Positions 1 through 6,194 of a stretch of 21,561 bases of DNA are shown piece after piece (within the stretch, counting starts at the first letter, position 1; each line of letters opens with the position of its first letter). The notes beneath the pieces are model-generated. The model was not told where the DNA came from. It saw only the letters and a program-made list of their open reading frames with translations, and made no database searches. The stretch comes from a virus. Made by a program: the position numbers and the translations under genes. The stretch spans positions 1 to 21,561 of IMG/VR virus record IMGVR_UViG_3300031658_000164, one strand, 5' to 3'.

Positions 1-1
1 C

Positions 2-505
2 AACTTCCTGTATAAGTTGGGAATTAAAAACGAACCTAAAGTATCTGTACATATAGATGACTTTGATACTTGGAGTATGGATCATACTCTTTCATACATT
101 ATCGAACCCATGCTCAAGCAACTCAAATTGACCAAGCATGGAGCTCCTGATGTTGATAATAAAGATGTTCCAAAAGAACTCCGTCCTACTAAGAAAGAAC
201 TAACAGCATACACTAAAAATGGTGAGACTGATAGCAAGTTCTTCGATCGTTGGGATTGGGTAATGGGAGAAATGATCTTTGCCTTTGAGAGCAAACATGA
301 AGATTGGGAAGAACAGTTTCAATCAGGCGAACATGACACCCATTGGATCGAACTAACCGAAGGCAAGCATAAAGGTATGCACGAAATTGTTAAAGGACCT
401 AACGATACATTTGAAATCGATTGGAAAGGACGTACAGCATATCAGAAAAGAATATCAAACGGCTTTAGATTATTTGGTAAATATTATGAAAATCTTTGGG
501 ACTAA
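2..505 (+). CDS. Conserved T4-like marine phage protein, 5'-truncated by the window edge
   Basis: The frame is open to the left edge of the window (residues NFLYK precede the TTG at 17), so the true start probably lies outside and this is a partial gene. The visible protein is about 168 residues, acidic and rich in Trp and aromatic residues. Blocks such as DTWSMDHTLSYIIEPMLKQL, TKHGAP and FFDRWDWVMGEMIFAF recall a hypothetical protein that recurs in cyanophage-type T4-like genomes (from memory). No catalytic motif is evident. It is followed within 17 bases by the next small gene. The function is unknown. The gene is very likely real, and only its start is uncertain. Confidence 0.85.
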   Translation, partial: NFLYKLGIKNEPKVSVHIDDFDTWSMDHTLSYIIEPMLKQLKLTKHGAPDVDNKDVPKELRPTKKELTAYTKNGETDSKFFDRWDWVMGEMIFAFESKHEDWEEQFQSGEHDTHWIELTEGKHKGMHEIVKGPNDTFEIDWKGRTAYQKRISNGFRLFGKYYENLWD

Positions 506-510
506 GGAAG

Positions 511-518
511 TATAAATA
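511..518 (+). promoter_or_regulatory. T4-type late promoter motif TATAAATA
   Basis: An exact TATAAATA octamer lies between two genes. This is the -10 element recognised by the T4 late sigma factor gp55 with its co-activator gp33, and a gp33 homologue is encoded at 14667. It lies only 3 bases before the ATG at 522, so a transcript starting here would begin at or just inside that gene. It may serve mainly the downstream genes. Confidence 0.6.
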
Positions 519-521
519 GAT

Positions 522-683
522 ATGAGGAATAAGTACTGGAGAGTCTGGGCCAAGAGCCTAGGAGAAAAAGCAGGATCCTCAGATAAAGAAGCAGATATAA
601 TTGCAGTGGTAAGAACCATAATAGTTTTGGTTAATTTTATCACATGCTTTTTCATAATGAGTGGAGTACTACACAATTGGTAA
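522..683 (+). CDS. Small single-TM conserved phage protein (53 aa)
   Basis: The 53-residue protein begins MRNKYWRVWAKSLGEKAG, a basic, Trp-rich N-terminus. A hydrophobic segment follows at about residues 26-46 (IIAVVRTIIVLVNFITCFFI), so it is a small inner-membrane protein. The opening motif closely resembles tiny membrane proteins conserved in cyanophage-type T4-like phages, as I recall them. An AAGGAAG Shine-Dalgarno (SD) sequence lies upstream, about 11 bases from the ATG. The 3' end overlaps the next frame. The function is unknown. Confidence 0.8.
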   Translation: MRNKYWRVWAKSLGEKAGSSDKEADIIAVVRTIIVLVNFITCFFIMSGVLHNW

Positions 684-859
684 CAAAGAATGATGTAACT
701 GGAGATTCAATCCAGAGTAAAGTGTCAAGTAAAGCATACTTGGATAACTATGATGCTATATTTGGTAAGAAAGACCAGAAGAATGAGGATCGAGGCAGAT
801 ACGGTGAAGATGAAAGCAATAAAGACGAGATACCATCGAATTCTTTTCGGCCAGGATAG
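644..859 (+). CDS. Small conserved phage protein (VTKNDVTGDSIQSK family)
   Basis: This 71-residue frame starts inside the preceding gene. The central stretch VTKNDVTGDSIQSK...AYLDNYDAIFGKK resembles a short protein found widely in marine T4-like phages (from memory). The C-terminal third is charged and poorly defined. The start is uncertain: ATG 644 lacks a clear SD and overlaps the upstream gene by 40 bases, and TTG 677 is an alternative. The function is unknown. Confidence 0.6.
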   Translation: MLFHNEWSTTQLVTKNDVTGDSIQSKVSSKAYLDNYDAIFGKKDQKNEDRGRYGEDESNKDEIPSNSFRPG

Positions 860-950
860 CCCGTATAAACGGCATAATGTTGTGCCCGATAAAAAGAAGA
901 CCATTCCACGAAAGCGAAAGAATGGCAATATAAATAGTATAGAGGGTTAA
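810..950 (+). CDS. Small basic protein (46 aa), probable
   Basis: A 46-residue frame starts at ATG 810 inside the 3' end of the preceding gene and fills the otherwise empty stretch up to 950. It is very basic, with KTRYHRILFGQDSPYK followed by a KKK...RKRK tail. The HR-LF-DSP pattern looks like small phage proteins I recall from marine myoviruses, but I cannot name it. The SD is weak. The gene could be a chance frame, though it explains the gap better than non-coding DNA would. Confidence 0.45.
   Translation: MKAIKTRYHRILFGQDSPYKRHNVVPDKKKTIPRKRKNGNINSIEG
929..936 (+). promoter_or_regulatory. T4-type late promoter motif TATAAATA
   Basis: An exact TATAAATA lies 16 bases before the ATG at 953, with an AGAGGG Shine-Dalgarno between them. 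The spacing suits a late promoter with a short normal leader. It would drive the putative virion genes and the lysozyme that follow. Confidence 0.75.
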
Positions 951-952
951 AT

Positions 953-1216
953 ATGGCAGATCTATTAGACTTTGATTTCGGTTTCACGGCCGTAGACGAG
1001 AATGAATTAGAAGCAGTACAGAAGGTGACTTCTCAAGCTTCTTCAGCTTCGGCTAATGCTCATGAAGCAGAAGAGAAATTAAATAAGTTATATAATGCTA
1101 TACTACCTCTGTTATCAAATTTAAAGAAAAATCCGGAGAAGGAATATATCCTTTGGCCAAACCGTGTCGAGAAGATCGAGCAGTTTGAGGATTTAATTAC
1201 GGGAATTATAAAATAA
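953..1216 (+). CDS. Conserved T4-like protein MADLLDFDFGFTAVDE (87 aa)
   Basis: The 87-residue acidic protein has a short aromatic N-terminal motif (DLLDFDFGFTAVDENE), an alpha-helical, probably coiled-coil centre (about residues 22-62, Ala/Glu/Leu rich), and a C-terminal NPEKEYILWPNR block. The last block is reminiscent of a small protein conserved in cyanophage-like T4 relatives. AGAGGG lies about 6 bases upstream of the ATG, and a late promoter precedes it. The stop overlaps the next ATG by one base, which suggests translational coupling with the putative virion protein. The function is unknown, and a minor structural or assembly role is an inference. Confidence 0.8.
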   Translation: MADLLDFDFGFTAVDENELEAVQKVTSQASSASANAHEAEEKLNKLYNAILPLLSNLKKNPEKEYILWPNRVEKIEQFEDLITGIIK

Positions 1217-2049
1217 TGGCGATTTCATATCCTATTTCTCTTCTAGCTATCTCAGCCGCAAACACTGCAACTACAAGTAAGTCGTTGACAACTTTATCAA
1301 CTACTGCAGTTGAAGGTTTAAGTACTCTGAATGAAGCACCATATGCTATGTCAGAGTTTCTCAATTATGTGCATTCTACACCGTTTACCAGCCAGCTTAC
1401 AGGCAACCAAGCTGCCTCTGTAGCAGGTGCGTCCGTAACATCTGCAGATACAGCGGCCGCGGCCTCTAATAATTTCGGCTCGGCCTATTCACAACCAGGC
1501 TTTGATTTCCGTTTCCAGTTGTACGCGGGTTGGAATGCTTGGCAAGGCAGCTTTACTCAGGCAAATTTATATGTAACCAAGGCACCGACCGCTACTAACT
1601 CGTGGTATGATAATAGTAGCAACGTTTCTGTGCATATGGGTACTAGTACAATAGTCTTAGCGACAGCGTCTAACCCAGACTTTGCCGCGGCTAATGAGAT
1701 TATGTTCGAGTTTGATACTAGCTATGCAGGGCCTAGCGTAACAGGAGATACTGCAAATACCTCATCATCAGTCTCAGTTAGTGGCAACGGTGGAGGAACT
1801 ACATCCATGGCTAATAACACGTGGTATTCAATATCTAGCACGGCCTTCAACGGCGGCGCGAGACTTAGTGCAGACTTCATAAAGCATTTCCAGGCCGATG
1901 GTACTGCGCATTTTGAGAATACAACATGGCTCAAGATTTGGGTAAGAAATACCAGCACCAATAAAAGTGCCACGGTAATCCGAGAACAAGACATAAGACT
2001 CTACGGAGATTCTACAATATTTACAACGGGCGGAGGTTTCAATCCATGA
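1216..2049 (+). CDS. Putative virion/fibre protein (277 aa)
   Basis: The 277-residue protein is dominated by Ser, Thr, Ala, Asn and Gly with few charges. The N-terminal ~90 residues are Ala/Ser/Thr-rich. The rest looks like beta-sandwich material with repeated aromatic strands (FDFRFQLYAGWNAWQGSFTQ; TWLKIWVRN). There is no Cys, no signal peptide and no enzymatic motif. Composition, late context and a position before the lysozyme suggest a structural or adhesin-like particle component, but I do not recognise a family. It is coupled at both ends (TAATG at 1216; ATGA at 2046 with the Hint protein). It is more GC-rich than its neighbours in places (GCGGCCGCGG near 1453). Confidence 0.75.
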   Translation: MAISYPISLLAISAANTATTSKSLTTLSTTAVEGLSTLNEAPYAMSEFLNYVHSTPFTSQLTGNQAASVAGASVTSADTAAAASNNFGSAYSQPGFDFRFQLYAGWNAWQGSFTQANLYVTKAPTATNSWYDNSSNVSVHMGTSTIVLATASNPDFAAANEIMFEFDTSYAGPSVTGDTANTSSSVSVSGNGGGTTSMANNTWYSISSTAFNGGARLSADFIKHFQADGTAHFENTTWLKIWVRNTSTNKSATVIREQDIRLYGDSTIFTTGGGFNP

Positions 2050-2501
2050 GTTATATACATGAATCTATGCTCATTAATGCGGGCTCCGAGACTGTCTCAA
2101 TAGACGACCTTAGTATAGGAGATATGGTATCTGGTTGGAATATAATAACAGGTGTAGTTGAATTAACAGAAGTGACGAACATTATCATAGCAGATAGTTC
2201 TACAAATTATAAAGTTAATGATTTTATAATCTCTGAAGACCAACTTTTACTTGATCTGTCTATGGGTGTATATTCTATTAATCCTTCAACTGGTTTTAAT
2301 GCGTATACTACCGATGAATATACACCCAACCAATTGATAGTCGGCTATGTCATGTTTAGAACTGATGGAACTCGCGAAACTATTAATTCTATTGTAGCAC
2401 ATGCAGGAACTCATCGAAGTTATACAATATGCACTAATTTAACTAACTTTTTCGCAGATAATAAATTAGTGGCCTCAAATACTCAATGGATCAGAGCATA
2501 A
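2046..2501 (+). CDS. Degenerate Hint (intein/Hedgehog-like) domain protein, 151 aa
   Basis: The protein has the layout of an intein-type Hint fold with no extein N-terminal part. Residues 14-30 (SETVSIDDLSIGDMVSG) match intein block A. Residues 60-70 (FIISEDQLLL) occupy block B, with Gln66 where the catalytic His of TxxH is expected. Residues 135-145 (FFADNKLVASN) match block G and end in Asn145, followed by Thr and five more residues. The usual Cys1 is missing; the initiator Met or Ser2 falls near that position. It overlaps the upstream putative virion gene by ATGA. It may be a relic or a non-splicing Hint that modifies or caps the neighbour. The homology is judged by eye. Confidence 0.6.
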   Translation: MSYIHESMLINAGSETVSIDDLSIGDMVSGWNIITGVVELTEVTNIIIADSSTNYKVNDFIISEDQLLLDLSMGVYSINPSTGFNAYTTDEYTPNQLIVGYVMFRTDGTRETINSIVAHAGTHRSYTICTNLTNFFADNKLVASNTQWIRA

Positions 2502-2531
2502 TGAGTAATATTATACATATAGGAGAATAAA

Positions 2532-2996
2532 ATGTTTTGGAATAAAGATACAGATATTGATGTAGATCAGTTAAGAGAGACACTAATCATTGACGAGGGT
2601 CAAGTAAATGAAATTTATGAAGACCATCTGGGCTACGCAACTTTCGGAATTGGACACTTGGTCCTTGAATCTGATCCAGAGTTTGGACAAGATGTGGGAA
2701 CACCCGTCTCAGAAGAAAGAACAATCGAATGCTTCGAGCACGATGTACAGTCAGTACTTAAAGACTGTAAGAAGTTGCATGAAGGGTGGGACGGATACCC
2801 ACAAGAAGTAAAACAAGTTATTGCGAACATGATGTTCAATATGGGACTTACGCGCTTGAGTAAATTTAATAAGCACAATGCAGCGCTGCAGAGTGGTGAT
2901 TGGAAAGGAGCTGCTGTAGAAGGCAGAGATAGTAGATGGCACAAACAAGTGACGAACAGAGCAGAAAGATTAATGGAACGATTAGAGAACCTTTAA
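2532..2996 (+). CDS. e: T4-type lysozyme (endolysin, GH24)
   Basis: The 154-residue protein matches T4 lysozyme in length and layout. The catalytic triad spacing E-8-D-5-T is exact: Glu22, Asp31 and Thr37, within IDEGQ...YEDHLGYATFGIGH. T4 has E11, D20 and T26. The C-terminal helical lobe keeps the NMMFNMGLTRLSKF and SRWHKQVTNRAERL blocks. It has no signal peptide, so like T4 e it would need a holin to reach the murein. An AGGAG Shine-Dalgarno precedes the ATG by 6 bases. The first ~11 residues are an N-terminal extension relative to T4. It hydrolyses the MurNAc-GlcNAc bond of peptidoglycan for host lysis. Confidence 0.95.
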   Translation: MFWNKDTDIDVDQLRETLIIDEGQVNEIYEDHLGYATFGIGHLVLESDPEFGQDVGTPVSEERTIECFEHDVQSVLKDCKKLHEGWDGYPQEVKQVIANMMFNMGLTRLSKFNKHNAALQSGDWKGAAVEGRDSRWHKQVTNRAERLMERLENL

Positions 2997-3127
2997 AGGT
3001 TGAATCTAGCATTCCACAAGATAAACAGAAATATAAAGGTTGGTATTGGTGTTACGAAAAGAAAGGTCTTTTCAGACACTCAGACTGGCACAAAAGTTTA
3101 ACTGAACTAAATTTAACTAGTTCATAA
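2936..3127 (+). CDS. Small aromatic-rich protein overlapping the lysozyme 3' end, probable
   Basis: A 63-residue frame begins at an ATG inside the last 61 bases of the lysozyme gene and fills the stretch up to the next gene. The part beyond the overlap is basic and aromatic (KYKGWYWCYEKKGLFRHSDWH), which looks like real protein rather than random sequence. There is no convincing SD at ATG 2936, so an alternative start is possible. I do not recognise it. Its position next to the lysozyme makes a lysis or late role possible but unproven. Confidence 0.4.
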   Translation: MAQTSDEQSRKINGTIREPLKVESSIPQDKQKYKGWYWCYEKKGLFRHSDWHKSLTELNLTSS

Positions 3128-3138
3128 CGGAGAAAGAA

Positions 3139-3387
3139 ATGACACAGGTAATAAATTTAAAAGGTTCAGAGGGTACTCTGGCCTCAGATAGTAATGTCGG
3201 TTTTGCCACATTAGTTCGAGTGTTGAACAATAAAACAAGTGTACAAATTATCACTAAAAAGGCTGCCGGTGGAACTACATTAGCTACAGTAACAATGGGC
3301 GCAGGTGAAGTACTATATATTAAGAAGGCTCCATCCGATACTCTAATTGGTGTTGCGACTTCTTTGGCCGTAGCAGTAGCACAGTAA
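3139..3387 (+). CDS. Small beta-rich conserved phage protein (82 aa), probable virion component
   Basis: The 82-residue protein begins MTQVINLKGSEGTLASDSNV and continues with LVRVLNN, a Thr-rich strand segment and GEVLYIKKAPSDTL. It resembles ~80-residue proteins common in marine phages that start with a TQVINLKGS-like motif and carry an EV-(Y/F)(I/V)-K(K/A)-DTL block (from memory). It is short, beta-rich and without Cys, a signal peptide or a TM segment. That fits a small virion or decoration-type protein, which is an inference. A GGAG SD lies 8 bases before the ATG. It is the last gene before the promoter palindrome at 3400. Confidence 0.75.
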   Translation: MTQVINLKGSEGTLASDSNVGFATLVRVLNNKTSVQIITKKAAGGTTLATVTMGAGEVLYIKKAPSDTLIGVATSLAVAVAQ

Positions 3388-3399
3388 TAAACCATCTTA

Positions 3400-3430
3400 G
3401 GTCATATATGTTATAAATACATATATGACC
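3400..3430 (+). repeat. Perfect 11-bp inverted repeat with a late promoter in its loop
   Basis: GGTCATATATG (3400-3410) is exactly complementary to CATATATGACC (3420-3430). The 9-base centre holds TATAAATA. The right arm contains the ATG of the next gene. It may be an operator for a dimeric regulator, a transcript hairpin, or both. Confidence 0.8.
3412..3419 (+). promoter_or_regulatory. T4-type late promoter TATAAATA heading the curli-like operon
   Basis: An exact octamer is followed by CATAT and then ATG at 3425. If transcription starts about 6 bases after the octamer, as in T4-type late promoters, the transcript begins at the A of that ATG. I see no other promoter between here and 9953, so it probably drives the whole curli-like/cyclase run. 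The same TATAAATACATATATG string occurs on the minus strand at 21019-21004. Confidence 0.7.
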
Positions 3431-3721
3431 GAAATCTTTGAAATAATTGCGCAGGTCGGTGCCCCCATTGCTGGGGCTCTCGCTATGGGTGCTTTTATTT
3501 TCCTCATTATAAAACAAATATTAGAAGGTCTAATTGATAAGATTAAGACCCTTACTATGTTTTGTGAATCCTTAGAAAATAGGGCCAGAACAATGGCCAA
3601 TGAAATGATCAAGATTGATATGTTGGTCAGTTCCGCTTTAGAATTAAGACCCGATATAGAAAGAGTTGCTCGAGCAGAGAACTTTGTTGAAGATGGCAAA
3701 GTTGATGTACGGAGAGATTGA
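3425..3721 (+). CDS. Single-TM/coiled-coil protein A (98 aa)
   Basis: The 98-residue protein has one hydrophobic segment at about residues 13-32 (APIAGALAMGAFIFLIIKQI), preceded by a short N-terminus. A long amphipathic helix follows (about 33-75). The geometry resembles small phage membrane proteins, including some holins, but no family is certain. It aligns without gaps over about 63 residues with the next gene, so the two are probably paralogues. The ATG sits inside the right arm of the promoter palindrome with no SD, so it may be translated from a leaderless message. ATG 3485 is a less attractive alternative because it would cut the TM segment. The TGA overlaps the next ATG. Confidence 0.75.
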   Translation: MTEIFEIIAQVGAPIAGALAMGAFIFLIIKQILEGLIDKIKTLTMFCESLENRARTMANEMIKIDMLVSSALELRPDIERVARAENFVEDGKVDVRRD

Positions 3722-3978
3722 TGGGTGAAGTTAATGGTATAGTCCAAGCAATATCAGATTATGGTTTTCCTATAGTAGCATGTGTAGGGTTTGGATATTT
3801 CCTCTTTTATATATGGAAATTTATTAGTAACGAGATAGAACCAGAACTTGATAAAATGCATTTTGCTTTAATAAAACTAATTGATAGAGTACGAATGCTC
3901 GACCAAGACTTGATTCGATTGCAACAAAAAGTGAATGTGGTGTTAGAGTATAAAGAAAACGAGAAAAAGAAATCATGA
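3721..3978 (+). CDS. Single-TM/coiled-coil protein B (85 aa), paralogue of the preceding gene
   Basis: I choose ATG 3721, which overlaps the previous TGA (TGATG), rather than the TTG at 3718. A TM segment at about residues 15-35 (GFPIVACVGFGYFLFYIWKF) is followed by an amphipathic helix (ALIKLIDRVRMLDQDLIRLQ). This pattern recalls an uncharacterised protein in cyanophage-type genomes. It shares the G-x-P-I start of the TM and an R-x-R pair at equal spacing with protein A. Its stop overlaps the CsgF-like gene by ATGA, so it is co-translated with the secretion genes. A role as a holin, an inner-membrane anchor or an accessory of the curli-like machine is possible. None is shown. Confidence 0.8.
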   Translation: MGEVNGIVQAISDYGFPIVACVGFGYFLFYIWKFISNEIEPELDKMHFALIKLIDRVRMLDQDLIRLQQKVNVVLEYKENEKKKS

Positions 3979-4457
3979 AAATAACAGGAACACATTTGGG
4001 TATATTAGTAATAGCATTATATTTTGTATCACAAGCCGCTATGGCTGATGGCATAGTATTTAAGTTTAAGAGTCCATCATTTAGTGGACAGGGAACTTCT
4101 GCTCACTATTTAACTATTGAGAACCAAGAGAAGTCTAGGCAAGAAAAGATACAAGAAGACGTAGAAGCTGCTATAGAGAAAGCAGAAAGAGATGCTAATA
4201 ACACTACCCAAGCTAAGTTTTTAAGAAACTTGGAGAGTAGAATATATGCACAGATTGCTAAACAGTTAGTTGATAATATGTTTAACAACACTGAAAGCTC
4301 TACTTCAGGCTTCTTTGAGATAGAAGGTAACTCTATCACATACGAAACAATTATCGGTGGTGGCCCAGACGGAATGGATATCATAAGAATAACAGTCATT
4401 AGTGAAGATGGAACTACTACAACACTTGATGTCCCTATAGGTGCAGGTGGCTTTTAA
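3975..4457 (+). CDS. csgF: CsgF-like curli assembly factor
   Basis: The 160-residue protein has a signal peptide (residues 1-24, cleavage after AAMA). The mature N-terminus DGIVFKFKSPSFSGQG matches the CsgF opening (GTMTFQFRNPNFGG in E. coli from memory). In E. coli this part inserts into the CsgG channel. A Lys/Glu-rich helical insert follows at about 50-75. The segment at about 80-104 (KFLRNLESRIYAQIAKQLVDN) corresponds to the CsgF 'LDNFTQAIQSQIL' helix. The C-terminal beta domain (ETIIGGGPDGMDIIRITVIS) corresponds to the CsgF tail that mixes with the nucleator. It immediately precedes csgG with a one-base overlap. In bacteria CsgF couples the CsgG pore to fibre nucleation on the cell surface. 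Confidence 0.85.
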   Translation: MKITGTHLGILVIALYFVSQAAMADGIVFKFKSPSFSGQGTSAHYLTIENQEKSRQEKIQEDVEAAIEKAERDANNTTQAKFLRNLESRIYAQIAKQLVDNMFNNTESSTSGFFEIEGNSITYETIIGGGPDGMDIIRITVISEDGTTTTLDVPIGAGGF

Positions 4458-5350
4458 TGAAACTCTTTTACGGAGTGCTTCTGTTAGCTTTAACAGGTTG
4501 TGCCGGTATACCATCTATAGATGATAGTTGCACTACTGAATTTATGCAAGCATTCGGAGAATGTATAGAAGATGCTGTGGTGGTTACATTACCAGCATCT
4601 GAAAAACTGGCTAATTTACCACCAGCACGTGAGAAACCAGTTGTTGCGGTATATAAGTTTGAAGACCTGACAGGCCAGAGAAAGAGTAGAGAGAACCTTG
4701 CAGACTTCTCTACAGCAGTAACTCAAGGAGCAGATGCATTTGTTATTGATGCTTTAAAAACTGCAGGAAGGGGTACTTGGTTTAGAGTAGTAGAACGTAA
4801 GAATTTAGAAAATTTAATTAAAGAAAGACAGATTATTAGATCGGCCAGAGAAGAGTTTGAAAAGAAAGATTCGGATAAGAAGTTACAGCCGTTACTCTTT
4901 GCTGGTATTATTATTGATGGTGGTATTATAGGATATGATACTAACCTAGAAAGTGGAGGACGGGGAGCAAGATACTTAGGTATTGGTTCATCTGTTCAGT
5001 ATAAGAGGGATTCGGTAATCGTGAGTTTAAGGGCAACCTCAACTCTCACGGGTGAAATTTTGTTGAACGTACAGACGAAAAAATCTATCTTGTCTGTAGG
5101 TGGTGGTTATGATGTGTTTAGATTTGTCGATATGGACACTAAACTTGTTGAGATAGAAGACGGTAATGCCTTTACTGAGAGTGTGACTTATGCTACACGA
5201 GCAGCGATCGAAGAGGCAGTACTAGAGTTAATATACCAAGGCCATGATAGAGGTTACTGGGTAATAGAGAATGGACACAGACACCCCCATCAGCATGATG
5301 GGACAAATGATGTCCATTCTATAAAGGGAGAAGAGAATGAAGATGAATAA
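4457..5350 (+). CDS. csgG: CsgG-like outer-membrane curli secretion lipoprotein
   Basis: The 297-residue protein has a lipoprotein signal with lipobox LTGC (Cys15). It is followed by the CsgG domain: VVAVYKFEDLTGQ, DFSTAVTQGAD, a WFRVVERKNLENLIKERQII block, IIIDGGIIGYDTN, GGRGARYLGIG and FRFVDMDTKL. All are recognisable counterparts of E. coli CsgG, which is a nine-subunit outer-membrane channel. The constriction loop (about 75-84, RKSRENLADF) keeps the Phe (F84) but has Asp83 and Glu79 where E. coli has Asn55 and Tyr51. An extra Cys-containing segment (about 20-40) follows the lipidated Cys. The C-terminal tail is His-rich (GHRHPHQHDG). The length is close to the family's ~277. Confidence 0.93.
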   Translation: MKLFYGVLLLALTGCAGIPSIDDSCTTEFMQAFGECIEDAVVVTLPASEKLANLPPAREKPVVAVYKFEDLTGQRKSRENLADFSTAVTQGADAFVIDALKTAGRGTWFRVVERKNLENLIKERQIIRSAREEFEKKDSDKKLQPLLFAGIIIDGGIIGYDTNLESGGRGARYLGIGSSVQYKRDSVIVSLRATSTLTGEILLNVQTKKSILSVGGGYDVFRFVDMDTKLVEIEDGNAFTESVTYATRAAIEEAVLELIYQGHDRGYWVIENGHRHPHQHDGTNDVHSIKGEENEDE

Positions 5351-6194
5351 AAACTTCATGTTCGTGATGTTTGGACTTATGGGAATGTCAAATGTAATTG
5401 CAGGTGATGCGAACGATAATGAAATATTTATTGCCCAGACCGGAAACAATGTTGAGCTTACTATTCAACAAATCGGTGCAGGTAACAAATATGGTGGTGA
5501 TAATTTTAGTGGAACAGCTGTTGATATGACGATGACAGTCTCTGATTCGTATCTGGATTTAACACTTGATGGTGATTATAATAAAATGTTTGGTACAATC
5601 GCAACGAGTGGTTCTACTATTAATAACTTTATTACTGGTAACTATAATACATGGAACCAAAAGATTGGTGTAGCAAATACTGCTGACACTATGACCATTG
5701 ATTCTGCAATTACTGGAAACACAAACAGTATCGTATTTAGAGCTGGTAATGACGATGATACTTACAATCTAGCAACTCCACTGTATGGACAAACAGTAGC
5801 CGAGCAATTCTGGACAGTAAGTGGTAGTACTTGGTCAAGAACTAATAGTGGTCAAGCAGCCTTTTGGCAAACTTGGAATCCTACTGCAGGTTCAGCTGAT
5901 AGTTTGGATATGGATTTGGATGTAAATGGTTCAGATAACACCTTGAATGTATTTGTTAACTCTACTAATGCTACATTTGATTGGGACGTAACTGGTTCAG
6001 ATAACTGGATTCAAACTACAATGGAAGATGGTGCTGATAACAGTCAAACGGTTGGTGTGACTGGTTCTTACAATTATATATTCGTAGGCCAAAATACCGG
6101 TTCTACAGTCGGAGTCACTAACAATGCAATACTTGATGCAACATTTAATACAACACATTCGGACATTAATATTATACAGTCTGACGCTAACTAG
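5337..6194 (+). CDS. Secreted curlin-repeat (amyloid-like) protein 1
   Basis: The 285-residue protein has a signal peptide (about 1-23, ending VIAG). The mature protein opens with a double curlin-type repeat at residues 28-50: N-x5-Q-x-G then x7-QQ-x-G. Looser TGSDN/NGSDN/TGNYN turns follow at about 100, 127, 198, 220 and 243, each followed by alternating hydrophobic strands. This is consistent with a beta-solenoid. It has no Cys and is strongly acidic and Asn/Thr/Gly-rich. It begins inside the last 14 bases of csgG with AGGGAG 6 bases upstream. It is the probable cargo of the CsgG pore. It is longer and more degenerate than CsgA (~151 residues), so its fibre-forming ability is inferred. Confidence 0.8.
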   Translation: MKMNKNFMFVMFGLMGMSNVIAGDANDNEIFIAQTGNNVELTIQQIGAGNKYGGDNFSGTAVDMTMTVSDSYLDLTLDGDYNKMFGTIATSGSTINNFITGNYNTWNQKIGVANTADTMTIDSAITGNTNSIVFRAGNDDDTYNLATPLYGQTVAEQFWTVSGSTWSRTNSGQAAFWQTWNPTAGSADSLDMDLDVNGSDNTLNVFVNSTNATFDWDVTGSDNWIQTTMEDGADNSQTVGVTGSYNYIFVGQNTGSTVGVTNNAILDATFNTTHSDINIIQSDAN

